Shown here piece by piece: positions 52,866-62,241 of a DNA stretch of 64,000 nucleotides. Numbering within the stretch: position 1 is the first letter of the stretch; every line of letters starts with the position of its first letter. A model generated the notes under the pieces. The model did no database searches. It saw only the letters and a list, made by a program, of their open reading frames with translations, and had not been told where the DNA came from. Location: NCBI RefSeq assembly GCF_008274785.1, contig NZ_VTPU01000002.1, positions 124,001-188,000 on the forward strand, given 5' to 3'. The DNA is from Halomonas eurihalina (GTDB taxonomy: Bacteria > Pseudomonadota > Gammaproteobacteria > Pseudomonadales > Halomonadaceae). The position numbers were made by a program, and so were the translations under genes.

Positions 52866-53690
52866 TCAGTTGCTCTGCTGACGCGAGACCAGCGCCACGT
52901 GGTCGAGAAACAGCCGGAACAGCTGCGACTGGCTGGAGACTTCGAGGCGCTGGTAGAGGTGCTTGCGGTGCACCTTGACGGTGCCGTCGCTGATGTCCAG
53001 CTCGCGGGCTGCCGACTTGGTGGAGTGGCCGGCCAGCAACAGGCGCACGATCTCCCGTTCGCGTGCCGTCAGGCTCTCCTGGCCGAAGCTGTCGAAGGCC
53101 TCTTCCACCGGCTCTCGTTCGTCCAGGCACTGGTGGAAGCGATGCTCCTGCCATTTCCAGTATTCGCTGAGCAGGACCTCCAGTACTGGTGCGATGTGGC
53201 GCAATGCCTGCAGGTCCCGGCGAGTGACTCGGGGCGCGTCATCGCGAAATCCCAGCGACACCACCATCACCACGTTGGTATCGACCCTGGCGAACAGGCC
53301 GATTTCGTCGGTGAGCCCCAGGGCACGGTAATAGTGATGATAGTAGTCGCTGCTCTCGAAACGGTCCGGGGCCAGTTCGCGCAGCCGATGCGCGCCGCTC
53401 TCCAGGCCGTCGTACACGGCCTTGAAGAAGGGATCCAGCAGATAGGCCTGGCTCAGGTAGCGTTCGATGCCCTGCTCGCGCCGTGCCGGCGGATAATTGT
53501 CGTGAATCAGCAGCGGTCGCCGTTGTCCCTTGTAGGTATTGATCAGGATGGTGTCGAAACCGACCAGCTCGCGCAGTGTCTGTTCCAGCAGGGTCGGAAA
53601 GCCGCTGCCGGCGGCGGCCTGGAACAGGCGGGCCAGGTGACGGTGCCAGGTCAGGCTGGCGGCATTGGCGAGATGCTCGGTCGGGGTCAC
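52866..53690 (-). CDS. LuxR-family transcriptional regulator
   Basis: A 274-residue regulator with an N-terminal sensor-like region of no recognised fold and a C-terminal GerE/LuxR HTH (about residues 205-265, ESLTAREREIVRLLLAGHSTKSAARELDISDGTVKVHRKHLYQRLEV). No receiver or ATPase domain is present. The gene faces DUF2182 (24 bp between stops) and diverges from the membrane protein at 53843. Targets and signal are unknown. Confidence 0.9.
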   Translation of the reverse strand: MTPTEHLANAASLTWHRHLARLFQAAAGSGFPTLLEQTLRELVGFDTILINTYKGQRRPLLIHDNYPPARREQGIERYLSQAYLLDPFFKAVYDGLESGAHRLRELAPDRFESSDYYHHYYRALGLTDEIGLFARVDTNVVMVVSLGFRDDAPRVTRRDLQALRHIAPVLEVLLSEYWKWQEHRFHQCLDEREPVEEAFDSFGQESLTAREREIVRLLLAGHSTKSAARELDISDGTVKVHRKHLYQRLEVSSQSQLFRLFLDHVALVSRQQSN

Positions 53691-53842
53691 GAGGATTACC
53701 GTACTGATGGATGACGAACCGCATCCGGCAGCATATCACGGCGGCGTTCGGTGAGCCGCCCTGCAATGCGGGCTGGCTAAGCGGCGCCGTGCACCGCATC
53801 ATGAAGGGGCCGGACGAGCAAAAGGGGAGGATCGACGACACC

Positions 53843-54775
53843 ATGCTGGAGTTTCTGCAGGGAGCGGCCTATGGCCTGTTCCTCACTTGCCCGCCGTGGT
53901 GCCTGGTCGGCCTGGTGAATCCGCGGCTGGCACTGCCCACAGAGCATCCGCAGCGCTGGCGTGTGCTGGTGCGCTACGGCGCCGTGCTGCCCTTCATCAG
54001 CCTGTTGATGTGGTTGACATCGCTGTGGGGTGGCTTCGGTCCCAGCCTGTGGGGCTGGCTGGCGGGCCTGGTGGCCATCGCCGTCGGACTGCCCCTGGAG
54101 CGTCGCTGGCGTCGCTGGCGAATGCGCCGCCAACAGCGTCGGTTCGAGGCTGCCCGACGCCGCGAGCGTGCACGCGCCGAGTCTGGTGTCGTCGAACTCG
54201 ATCCCTCTCGTCCGCCAGTGGGGGCCGACGAGCTCGTCCAGGCTCTGTGCCGCGTCAAGGGCGAGCTGCTGGGCGTCGAGCGTCCCGAGCTGGCGTCCCG
54301 GGTCGATCGCCTCCATGGCCGTTATCGTCACGTCAACGAGGTGCTGGAGAGTCGCTTCGAGCCCGGCGAGCTGGCCTTCGAGCGGGCTCGCTCGTTGGTT
54401 GAGCAGGTGAGCCTGGGGGCGGTGGACGATTTCGACGCCATGGTCGACCGGGCGAAGGGAATTCGCGGCATGGATGTCGACTACGTGCGCAGCCGGCTTG
54501 CCAAGGATGCCGTGCGCCTGTCCGCCGAGGAGACCGAAGCCCTGCGCCGACGGCTGGCGTTGATCGAGGAGACCGAGATCGCCCTGCGCCGGCTCGCGGC
54601 GCGCAACGAGGCGGCGCTGACGGCACTCGACGATGCCGCGGTGACGCTGTCGCGCGTCGTCACCGGCCGCCCCAAGGCGGCCCTGGGCGCGGAGCGGGCC
54701 TGCGACGAACTGCGGCGTTTCATCGAGGGGGCCGAGCGTTATGGGCAACGGCAACAGCCGCACTCATCCGACTGA
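53843..54775 (+). CDS. Membrane-anchored coiled-coil protein upstream of TelA
   Basis: About 310 residues. Two or three hydrophobic segments occupy the first 85 residues (LVRYGAVLPFISLLMWLTSLWGGFG; LWGWLAGLVAIAVGLPLE), then an arginine-rich helix (RRWRRWRMRRQQRRFEAARRRERAR) and a long helical domain follow. It has no own family that I recognise, but its place directly before TelA recalls the XpaC-TelA pairs of other bacteria. The ATG at 53843 is preceded by GGGGAGG at 12 bases, slightly far; in-frame ATGs at 53711 and 53801 are alternatives. Confidence 0.75.
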   Translation: MLEFLQGAAYGLFLTCPPWCLVGLVNPRLALPTEHPQRWRVLVRYGAVLPFISLLMWLTSLWGGFGPSLWGWLAGLVAIAVGLPLERRWRRWRMRRQQRRFEAARRRERARAESGVVELDPSRPPVGADELVQALCRVKGELLGVERPELASRVDRLHGRYRHVNEVLESRFEPGELAFERARSLVEQVSLGAVDDFDAMVDRAKGIRGMDVDYVRSRLAKDAVRLSAEETEALRRRLALIEETEIALRRLAARNEAALTALDDAAVTLSRVVTGRPKAALGAERACDELRRFIEGAERYGQRQQPHSSD

Positions 54776-54807
54776 GACAAGCCCCAGGCTGACAAAGGAG
54801 AAACACC

Positions 54808-55977
54808 ATGACTGATGCCTCCGCGGACAAGCCGGGTAGCCGCCTGTCGCTGCCGCCGGTGGAGCGTATCGCCGAGGAGCTGGAGCGGGACGAAGCGGAC
54901 CATCGAGAGACGCTGGACCCGGAACTCGAGGCGCTGGCCGAGGCCTTCGTCGAGGAGATTCTGGGCGATAACGCCAGCGCTGCCGCCGAGCAGCGCCGTG
55001 CGGTGGACGAGATGGGGCTCGACCTTCAGCGTCAGGCCGCCCATCAGAGCGAGATGCTCAAGACGCCGCTGCATCAGCTGGCCCGTGAAGGGGAAGACGG
55101 CGGGGCGGTCGCCAAGGCCCTGGGGGACTTGCGAGGCCGGATGACCCGGCTGGATCCGCGCCATCACCGCCTGGAGCCGGGGCCGCTGGACCGTGTGCGG
55201 CGGCTGATTCCGGGCGTGGGGACGCGCCTTCAGCGTTACTTCCAGCGCTTCGAGACAGCCCAGCAGGCACTCGATGCCATCATCGCCGATCTGGAAAGCG
55301 GCCGTGATCGGCTGGCCCGTGACAACCTGACCCTGAGCGACGATCAACAGGCCCTGCGCGAGACGCTCGGCCAACTGGAACGCCAGGTTGCGCTAGGACG
55401 CGCCATCGACGCACGCCTGGAGAACGCCCTGCCGGAGTTCGATGAGCAGCGCCGCAGTTTCGTCGAGGAGGAACTGCTGTTCCCGCTGCGCCAGCGGATT
55501 CTCGATCTCCAGCAGCAACAGGCGGTCAGCCAGCAGGGCGTGCTGGCCCTCGAGGTGATCATCCGCAACAATCGCGAGTTGATGCGGGGCGTGGACCGGG
55601 CGATCAATGTCACCGTTTCGGCGCTCAGCGTGGCGGCCACGGTGGCCCTGGCGCTGGCCAACCAGCGGCTGGTGCTGGAACGCATCGAGTCGCTCAATGC
55701 CGCCACTTCCGAGACCATCGCCGGTACCGCCGAGGCGCTGAAGCGTCAAGGTGTGGACATCCAGACCCGGGCGTCCTCGGCGACGCTGGACATGCAGTCG
55801 CTGGAACGCGCCTTCGGCGATGTCATGGGCGCCATCGACGACCTGGCGCATTACCGTCGCGATGCCTTGCCGCAACTGGCGTCGCAGATCGAGCGCCTGG
55901 AGGGCCTGGCGCAGCGAGGGCGGTCGGCGACCGAGCGCCTGGATCGAGGCGAGCCGGGCGACGATGAGGCGCGCTGA
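54808..55977 (+). CDS. TelA-family toxic anion resistance protein
   Basis: A 389-residue, almost fully helical protein of the TelA/KlaA/YceH family: LIPGVGTRLQRYFQRFETAQQALDAIIADLESGRDRLARDNLTL, the middle long helices, and GVLALEVIIRNNRELMRGVDRAINVTVSAL, the most conserved part. TelA proteins are linked to tellurite and other stress resistance, but the mechanism is unknown. It follows the membrane/coiled-coil gene by 32 bp with AAAGGAGAA ahead of the ATG. The MITE-like repeat begins 14 bp after its stop. Confidence 0.88.
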   Translation: MTDASADKPGSRLSLPPVERIAEELERDEADHRETLDPELEALAEAFVEEILGDNASAAAEQRRAVDEMGLDLQRQAAHQSEMLKTPLHQLAREGEDGGAVAKALGDLRGRMTRLDPRHHRLEPGPLDRVRRLIPGVGTRLQRYFQRFETAQQALDAIIADLESGRDRLARDNLTLSDDQQALRETLGQLERQVALGRAIDARLENALPEFDEQRRSFVEEELLFPLRQRILDLQQQQAVSQQGVLALEVIIRNNRELMRGVDRAINVTVSALSVAATVALALANQRLVLERIESLNAATSETIAGTAEALKRQGVDIQTRASSATLDMQSLERAFGDVMGAIDDLAHYRRDALPQLASQIERLEGLAQRGRSATERLDRGEPGDDEAR

Positions 55978-55990
55978 GCTTCCGATTCAG

Positions 55991-56147
55991 GAGGCGCTGA
56001 ATAAATCACCGAGCCTAGTAAAGTGCAGGGCGCCCGGAGCGCAGAAAGCGAGACATAACGAGGGGTTAGGCGAGCTTTCGACCGGGCTGGCGTACCAGCA
56101 CCGCGTAACGAAGTGATTTGCAGGAGCAGGTATTTATGCAGTGCTTC
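55991..56147. mobile_element. MITE-like element, copy 2, with terminal inverted repeats
   Basis: 157 bp bounded by GAGGCGCTGAATAAAT (55991-56006) and, inverted, GAAGCACTGCATAAAT (56147-56132), 13 of 16 identical. The right 80 bp is shared with 49517-49598. The ends are loosely like IS5-family termini. It contains no gene and no clear target duplication. It sits between the convergent ends of telA and the coiled-coil gene. Confidence 0.6.
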
Positions 56148-56149
56148 TT

Positions 56150-56437
56150 TCACTTGAAGCGTGAGCTGGCTCTTTTCCACGCCTCCCGTAAATGCTCCCA
56201 GGCCTCGTCGGCGCCCTGGCGCATGTCGTCCCAGGCTTCCTCGCCGGAGGCCTGGAGCTCATCGAGCCGGCGCCGGGCCTCGTCGCGGCGTGCCTTCAGG
56301 CGGTCGATGTCTTCCTGATGGCGCTCGCGGGTCTGCTCGCCGGCCTGGCGCGCCCGCTCGGCCAGCGCCTCGATCTCGGCATTCCATTCGGCGAGGCTCT
56401 CCTTCAGGCGTTCGATAAAGGCGTCACGTTGATTCAT
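56150..56437 (-). CDS. Small coiled-coil protein (sll1863-like stress type)
   Basis: 95 residues, highly charged and helical throughout (MNQRDAFIERLKESLAEWNAEIEALAERA ... EDIDRLKARRDEARRRLDELQASGEEAWDDMRQGADEAWEHLREAWKRASSRFK). Heptad-like spacing indicates a coiled coil; the repeats resemble small sll1863-family or apolipoprotein-like stress proteins. The ATG at 56437 has GGAGGAG 6 bases upstream, which fixes the start; a longer frame to 56806 is not coding. Function unknown. Confidence 0.8.
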   Translation of the reverse strand: MNQRDAFIERLKESLAEWNAEIEALAERARQAGEQTRERHQEDIDRLKARRDEARRRLDELQASGEEAWDDMRQGADEAWEHLREAWKRASSRFK

Positions 56438-56699
56438 GGGGGCTCCTCCACAGAGTGTTGTCTGTCTTCTCTTGACGATCCTGCCGGTCGCCATGAGTTC
56501 CCCGCTCGAGCGCAAAAGAGCGCTGCGACCTGACTCTCGCACGAGCGTATCTCGATACATCATGGGCAAGTGCCGCCATATCTGGGCACTCTCTGGACTA
56601 TGCTGAAGGGAGCGATGCTTGCATCTTGCATCTCCTGGAAGGCATCCGGGATGAGCCGCGATGCCTTGACGACGCGGCCTGGAGCCGCAAGGGGCGATC

Positions 56700-58007
56700 A
56701 TGGATACCGGAGCGCGCAATGTCTTCGTAGTGGGACTCAACGATGCCAACCGAAAACGACTCGAAAGCCTGAGGGGGGCCGGCGCCAGCCACTTCCATGG
56801 GGTCATCGACCCCGAGGTGGTCTACGACACCGAGGTCTTCGATATCGCTTCCATGCTCGACAAGGCGACCGCGCAGCTGGAGGCCTTCGATGGCAGCGTG
56901 GATGCCATCGTCGGTTACATGGACTTTCCCGTCTCGACCATGCTGCCGATCCTCTGCGAGCGTTTCGGCACGCGTTCCCCTTCGCTGTCGAGTCTGCTCA
57001 AGTGCGAGCACAAATACTGGAGCCGGCGGGTACAGAAGGAGGTCATTCCTGACTATATCCCGGCCTTCACGGCCTTCGATCCCTTCAACGACGATGCCCT
57101 GACCCATATCGGCGAGGCGGGGCTCTACTTTCCCTTCTTCATCAAGCCGATCAAGTCCTCGGGGTCGCGACTGGGATTCCGTATCGATACCCCCGAGGAC
57201 TTCTACCATGCCATCGAGAAGCTGCGCGAGGACATCGGCCTGATTGCCGATCCCTTCAACACCGTGCTCGAGCACGCCCGCCTGCCGGACGAGATTGCCG
57301 CCGTGGACGGCCACTTCTGCATGGCCGAGGCGATCATCGGCGGCTGGCAGTGCACCGTGGAGGGATATGTCTTCGAAGGCGAGGTGGTCAGCTACGGTAT
57401 TGTCGACTCACTGCGCTATCCCCAGGTGCTGAGCTTCTTTCACTATCGTTACCCCTCGGGGCTGCCCGATCCCGTCCAGGACAAGATGCGCGAGCTCACC
57501 GACACAGTGATGCGCCACATCGGCTTCGACAACTCGGCCTTCAACATCGAGTACTTCTGGGACGAGGTGCAGGACCGCATCTGGCTGCTCGAGATCAATA
57601 CCCGTATTTCCCAGTCCCATTGCGATCTCTTCGAAAAGGTCGACGGTGTCAGCCACCAGCAGGTCACCGTCGACCTGGCGCTCGGGCGGCGCCCTGACAT
57701 GCCGCATCGCGGGGGCGACTACGCGGTGGCGGCCAAGTTCTTCTATCGGGTGTTCTTCGTCGACGCTGTCATCACCCGCGTGCCCAGCGACGAGGAGATC
57801 GATGCCCTGGAGGCGGACTTTCCGGGCAGTGTGATCGCTCTGCAGGTGGCGCCGGGACAGCGGCTGTCGACCATGCCCGAGCAGGACAGCTACAGCTATG
57901 CCCTGGCCTACATCTGGATGGGGGCCGACAGCGCGGAACGCTTGCTGGATGATTACGAGCGACTCGCAGCGCGATTGATGTTCGATTTCGACGAGATCGA
58001 AGGTTGA
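56700..58007 (+). CDS. ATP-grasp domain ligase of unknown substrate
   Basis: The 435-residue protein has an ATP-grasp core: FFIKPIKSSGSRLGFRI (about 148-164, phosphate-binding lysine loop), VEGYVFEGEVVSYGIVDS, and FNIEYFWDEVQDRIWLLEINTRISQSH (about 281-307) with the metal-binding E..N triad. Members join a carboxylate to an amine or thiol via acyl-phosphate. The N-terminal domain (NVFVVGLNDANRKRLESLRG) is the usual pre-ATP-grasp fold. A CocE/S15-type hydrolase starts 14 bp later, suggesting a linked make-and-break pair acting on an amide, peptide or ester. Substrate unknown. Confidence 0.85.
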   Translation: MDTGARNVFVVGLNDANRKRLESLRGAGASHFHGVIDPEVVYDTEVFDIASMLDKATAQLEAFDGSVDAIVGYMDFPVSTMLPILCERFGTRSPSLSSLLKCEHKYWSRRVQKEVIPDYIPAFTAFDPFNDDALTHIGEAGLYFPFFIKPIKSSGSRLGFRIDTPEDFYHAIEKLREDIGLIADPFNTVLEHARLPDEIAAVDGHFCMAEAIIGGWQCTVEGYVFEGEVVSYGIVDSLRYPQVLSFFHYRYPSGLPDPVQDKMRELTDTVMRHIGFDNSAFNIEYFWDEVQDRIWLLEINTRISQSHCDLFEKVDGVSHQQVTVDLALGRRPDMPHRGGDYAVAAKFFYRVFFVDAVITRVPSDEEIDALEADFPGSVIALQVAPGQRLSTMPEQDSYSYALAYIWMGADSAERLLDDYERLAARLMFDFDEIEG

Positions 58008-58021
58008 CCAAGGAGACGTGG

Positions 58022-60049
58022 ATGCGCGTTGTCGATGCATTTCCCCGTGCGGTGCATGAGGAAGAAATCTGGATTCCCATGGCCGATGGTACCCGCCTGG
58101 CAGCGCGGATCTGGCGACCGATGGATGCCGAACGACATCCGGTACCGGCGATCCTTGAGTACCTGCCCTATCGCAAGCGCGACCTGACCGCCGCCCGCGA
58201 TGTCCAGACGCATCCTTACTGGGCCGGCCATGGTTATGCCGGGGTGCGGGTCGACATTCGCGGTACAGGCGAGTCTGATGGCGTGCTGACCGACGAGTAC
58301 CTGCCCGAGGAACTGGCCGACGGGGTGGCGATCATCGAGTGGCTGGCCGCGCAACCCTGGTGCAGCGGCGAGGTGGGGATGGTGGGGATCTCCTGGGGTG
58401 GGTTCAATGGCCTGCAGATTGCCGCCCTGGGGCCGCCCCAGCTCAAGGCGGTGATCTCTCTGTGTTCCACCGACGACCGTTATGCCGACGACATCCACCA
58501 CATGGGCGGTTGCCTGTTGGGCGACAATCTATCCTGGGCGTCGACGATGTTCGACGGCAATGCTTGCCCGCCGGATCCGATGCTGGTCGGGGATCGCTGG
58601 CGAGACATGTGGCTCGAGCGCCTCGAAGGAAGCGGCCTGTGGCTGGCCGAATGGCTCGCCCACCAGCGCCGCGATACCTACTGGAAGCACGGTTCGGTGT
58701 GCGAGGATTTTTCGGCTATCCGCTGCCCGGTCTATGCCATCAGCGGCTGGGCCGATGGCTACTGCAATGCCGTCTTCCGGTTGCTGGCCGGTCTCGATGT
58801 GCCGCGCAAGGGGCTGATCGGGCCCTGGGCTCACAAGTATCCGCACCTCGGCGTGCCCGGTCCGGCCATCGGCTTTCTGCAGGAAGCGCTGCGCTGGTGG
58901 GACCAGTGGCTCAAGGGGCGCGACACCGGCATCATGGATGAGCCCATGTTGCGAGTCTGGATGCAGGAATCGGTACCGCCCTCGGCGCGCTATGAAGTGC
59001 GTCCCGGGCGTTGGGTTTCCGAGCCCGTCTGGCCGTCGTCGCGCATCGTCGATGCATCCTTCCGGCTCAGCGTGGGTCATGACCTGTTGCCCGAGGAGCA
59101 GGGCGACGATGACGACGCCGTGCTCACCCTTCGTTCGCCTCTGTCGGTGGGGCTCTATGCCGGCAAATGGTGTTCCTACAATGCTCCGCCTGATCTACCT
59201 CACGATCAGCGGGACGAGGATGGGGGCGCGCTGGTGTTCCAGACGCCGCGTCTCGAGGAGCGCGCGGAGATCTGTGGTCAGCCCGCAGTCGAGCTGGAAC
59301 TCGAAGTCGATCAGCCGGTGGCCATGGTGGCGCTGCGCCTGATCGATGTCGCCGAGGACGATAAGGCCACGCGCGTTTCCTATGGCCTGCTGAACCTCAC
59401 GCATCGCGACAGTGACGAGTCACCGGAACCGCTGGTGCCGGGGCAGCGCTATCGGGTACGAGTGGCGCTCAAGCATATTGCCCAGCAGTTTCCCGCCGGC
59501 CATGCCATCCGCCTGTCGTTGTCCACCAGCTACTGGCCGTTGGCCTGGCCGGCGCCGCGTCCGGTCATGCTGACCCTGTGCCCCGGGCGCAGCCGGCTCA
59601 TTCTGCCGATGCGAACGCCGCGCCCGTCCGAGGAAGCAGGCCTTCCCGACTTCCCCGAGCCGGAGGGCGCGCCGCCGATCGCCAAGACCCTGCTCCAGCC
59701 CACTCGGGAGAGCTGGCGGGTGATCCGTGACCTGGCCCACGACCAGACCACCCTCGAGGTGATCAACGACGAGGGGCGCTACCGGCTCGACGATATCGAC
59801 CTGGAGATCGCCGCCCGGGTCACCGAGCGCTACCGCTACGCCTACGGCAGCTACGACAGCGTCAGCGGCTGGACCGAGTGGGAGCGCAGTTTCCGCCGTG
59901 ACGACTGGGAGGTGCGCACCCTGACCCGGACTCTGATGACCTGCGACGCCGACAATTTCCGGCTGCGCGCTACCCTGGATGCCTGGGAAGGCGAGACCCG
60001 GATCTACGCCCAGACCTGGGACGAGACGATTCCGCGGGATCTGGTATAG
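58022..60049 (+). CDS. CocE/NonD-family serine hydrolase (X-Pro dipeptidyl-peptidase S15 type)
   Basis: A 675-residue protein: alpha/beta-hydrolase N-terminal domain (IWIPMADGTRLAARIWRP; GVRVDIRGTGESDGV; nucleophile serine in GISWGGFNG near residue 126; GLIGPWAHKYPHLGVPG) and a C-terminal jelly-roll domain (from about residue 330). Family members include cocaine esterase, glutaryl-7-ACA acylase and X-Pro dipeptidyl peptidases. The ATG at 58022 has AGGAG 6 bases upstream. No signal peptide is seen, so it acts in the cytosol. The role is probably tied to the ATP-grasp gene ahead of it. Confidence 0.9.
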   Translation: MRVVDAFPRAVHEEEIWIPMADGTRLAARIWRPMDAERHPVPAILEYLPYRKRDLTAARDVQTHPYWAGHGYAGVRVDIRGTGESDGVLTDEYLPEELADGVAIIEWLAAQPWCSGEVGMVGISWGGFNGLQIAALGPPQLKAVISLCSTDDRYADDIHHMGGCLLGDNLSWASTMFDGNACPPDPMLVGDRWRDMWLERLEGSGLWLAEWLAHQRRDTYWKHGSVCEDFSAIRCPVYAISGWADGYCNAVFRLLAGLDVPRKGLIGPWAHKYPHLGVPGPAIGFLQEALRWWDQWLKGRDTGIMDEPMLRVWMQESVPPSARYEVRPGRWVSEPVWPSSRIVDASFRLSVGHDLLPEEQGDDDDAVLTLRSPLSVGLYAGKWCSYNAPPDLPHDQRDEDGGALVFQTPRLEERAEICGQPAVELELEVDQPVAMVALRLIDVAEDDKATRVSYGLLNLTHRDSDESPEPLVPGQRYRVRVALKHIAQQFPAGHAIRLSLSTSYWPLAWPAPRPVMLTLCPGRSRLILPMRTPRPSEEAGLPDFPEPEGAPPIAKTLLQPTRESWRVIRDLAHDQTTLEVINDEGRYRLDDIDLEIAARVTERYRYAYGSYDSVSGWTEWERSFRRDDWEVRTLTRTLMTCDADNFRLRATLDAWEGETRIYAQTWDETIPRDLV

Positions 60050-60142
60050 CGGGCATCTTCACAGGGCATGCGGAGAGGCGGGACGATGGTCGAGGAGGGC
60101 GGCGAGCTGCTATCTTGAGCCTTTCTCGACAGGGATGCCCCC

Positions 60143-61498
60143 ATGAGCGTGACGACCGCCGATGCGGCCGCGAAGCCCTGGGCCTCGCGCAAGGAAATCC
60201 TCGGCTGGGCGATGTTCGATTTCGCCAACCAGGCCTATACCCTGCTGATCATCACGGTGGTGTTCGGCGAGCTGTTCACCACGGTGATCGTCGGGGACCG
60301 AGGCGATGGCTATCGGCTGGCCAACTTCCTGTGGAGCCTGGCGCTGGCGATCAGCTATCTGCTGGTGGTGATCACCGGCCCGCTGTGCGGTGCGGTGATG
60401 GATTACCGGGCCGACAAGAAGCGGTTCCTGTTCGCCAGTTACCTGGCCACCATCGGTGCCACCGCCATGCTCTACTTCGTGGCCCCCGGCTACGTGGTGC
60501 TGGGACTGGTGCTGATCGTGGTATCCAACTACGCCTATTCGATGGGCGAGTCCTTCATCGCCGCCTTCTTGCCCGACCTGGGGCCGCCGGAGGCTCTGGG
60601 CCGCATTTCGGGCTTCGGCTGGGCGCTGGGCTACGTGGGTGGGCTCTTTGCCGCCGGCTTCACCCTGGTGGCCCTGGGCGAGGCCACTGCCGATAACTTC
60701 GAGCGCATACGCTGGGTAGGGCCCTTCGCCGCCGGCTTTTTCCTGGTCGCCGCCATTCCCACCTTCCTGTGGCTGCGCGAGCGCGGCACGCCGCAGCCGC
60801 CGGGATTGCCCTATCATCGGATCGCCTGGCAGCGGGTTTCCACGACCCTGCACGATCTGCGTCATTTCCGCGATTTGGCAACCTTCCTGGTCTCCCTGCT
60901 GTTCTCCATGGCCGGCGTCTACATCATCATCGCCTTCGCCTTCATCTACGGGGCTCAGGTGATCGGCTGGGATGCCGCGATCCGCAATGTCATGTTCATT
61001 ATCGTCCAGATCACCGCTGCCGCCGGCGCCCTAGGCTTCGGTGCCATCCAGGACCGCATCGGCACCAAGCTCACCTACCTGATCACCCTGGCGCTGTGGG
61101 TCGCGGCGATCGTGGCGATCTGGGCCACGCCTGAACTCACCGCCTGGCTCAACGCAAACTTCGGCCTCGGTTGGGAGGCGCAGCACCTCTTCCTGGTGGT
61201 CGGCTGCCTGGCAGGGCTCAGCCTCGGCTCGAGCCAGTCCGCCAGCCGTGTCCTGGTGGGATTGTTCTCGCCGCGTCGCAAGTCCGCCGAGTTCTTCGGC
61301 TTCTGGGGGCTTGCCAACAAGCTGGCGGGGGTGTTCGGCATCATTGGCCTGGGACTGCTGCAGTCGGTGGTCGGCCTGCAGGCTTCGATCCTGCTGTGCG
61401 CGGCGCTGTTCATCATCGCCATTGTGATCTGTCTGGGCGTGAGCCAGGCGCGCGGCATGCAGGCGGCGCGCGACTGGGAAGCCCGCAATGGCGGGTGA
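60143..61498 (+). CDS. MFS transporter, UMF1 family
   Basis: A 451-residue carrier with about twelve helices. The opening SRKEILGWAMFDFANQAYTLLIITVVFGELFTTVIVG is the clear mark of the UMF1 (Atg22-like) family, followed by YRADKKRFLFASYLATIGATAMLYF and LGPPEALGRISGFGWALGYVGGL. Substrates of bacterial UMF1 proteins are mostly unknown; the yeast relative exports amino acids from the vacuole. It lies 93 bp after the CocE gene in the same direction, so it could move the substrate or product of the ATP-grasp/hydrolase pair. Confidence 0.9.
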   Translation: MSVTTADAAAKPWASRKEILGWAMFDFANQAYTLLIITVVFGELFTTVIVGDRGDGYRLANFLWSLALAISYLLVVITGPLCGAVMDYRADKKRFLFASYLATIGATAMLYFVAPGYVVLGLVLIVVSNYAYSMGESFIAAFLPDLGPPEALGRISGFGWALGYVGGLFAAGFTLVALGEATADNFERIRWVGPFAAGFFLVAAIPTFLWLRERGTPQPPGLPYHRIAWQRVSTTLHDLRHFRDLATFLVSLLFSMAGVYIIIAFAFIYGAQVIGWDAAIRNVMFIIVQITAAAGALGFGAIQDRIGTKLTYLITLALWVAAIVAIWATPELTAWLNANFGLGWEAQHLFLVVGCLAGLSLGSSQSASRVLVGLFSPRRKSAEFFGFWGLANKLAGVFGIIGLGLLQSVVGLQASILLCAALFIIAIVICLGVSQARGMQAARDWEARNGG

Positions 61499-61514
61499 CG
61501 TTCGCTCATCCCCC

Positions 61515-62126
61515 TTACCGGGGGCGCTCGAGCGAGAAGCGGTCGGTGGTGCGGCTGTAGTCGGCACCGGCGAGGCGGCCGATGGGGCGCAGCACCTCGA
61601 TGTTCACGTGGCGGCCATCCCAGACGTCGGCGTCGGCATGTACCACCACGACCTCGGCCAGCACGAGATTGCCCGAGCGCGGGCGGTCGCCAAAGCGGAT
61701 CACATCGCGTACTCGGCAGCCGAAGGCCAGCGGTGCCTCGCCGATGCGCGGAACCTGTAATCCCGGCATGGCGGTCTTGGTCAGGCCGGCATGCAGGAAC
61801 TCGTCATCGCTGCGGGGCAGGCTGGCGCTGGTGGCATTGAGCGGCTCGGCCAGTGCTTCTCCGCCGATATGCACCACGCATTCCGCCACTTCGTCGAGGT
61901 TGTGCAGGGTATCCTTGGCCGCGCCCTGGCCGTCCAGCAGTGGCGAGAAGGCCAGCACGGGCGGGTCGACGCTGGCCACGTTGAAGAACGAGAAGGGGGC
62001 CAGGTTGGCGTTGCCGGCTGAGTCCAGGGTCGAGACCCAGGCGATGGGCCGCGGCGCGATGGCGCCCGAGAACAATCGGTAGAGGAGGTCGGCGCCGAGT
62101 TCGCTGGCCTTCCGGGTATCTGACAT
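61515..62126 (-). CDS. Flavin reductase-like (FMN-binding split barrel) family protein
   Basis: 203 residues of the flavin-reductase/DIM6-NTAB family: LLYRLFSGAIAPRPIAWVSTLDSAGNANLAPFSFFNVASVDPPVLAFSPL is the classical FMN-binding block. These bind FMN and either reduce flavin or act as oxidoreductases on unknown substrates. It is convergent with the MFS gene (16 bp) and diverges from the aspartic protease gene. It could supply FMNH2 to the luciferase-like enzyme at 43806, but no link is shown. Confidence 0.9.
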   Translation of the reverse strand: MSDTRKASELGADLLYRLFSGAIAPRPIAWVSTLDSAGNANLAPFSFFNVASVDPPVLAFSPLLDGQGAAKDTLHNLDEVAECVVHIGGEALAEPLNATSASLPRSDDEFLHAGLTKTAMPGLQVPRIGEAPLAFGCRVRDVIRFGDRPRSGNLVLAEVVVVHADADVWDGRHVNIEVLRPIGRLAGADYSRTTDRFSLERPR

Positions 62127-62241
62127 GTCGGTCTCCGCGACGGTGGAAAGCCCTCATCCCAGCATGGGCCACGCCCCGGGTCCAGTGTCATAGTGATGGG
62201 GGCGCTCATCGTGTCGGGGTAGCAAGGGCCGAGGAGGAATC

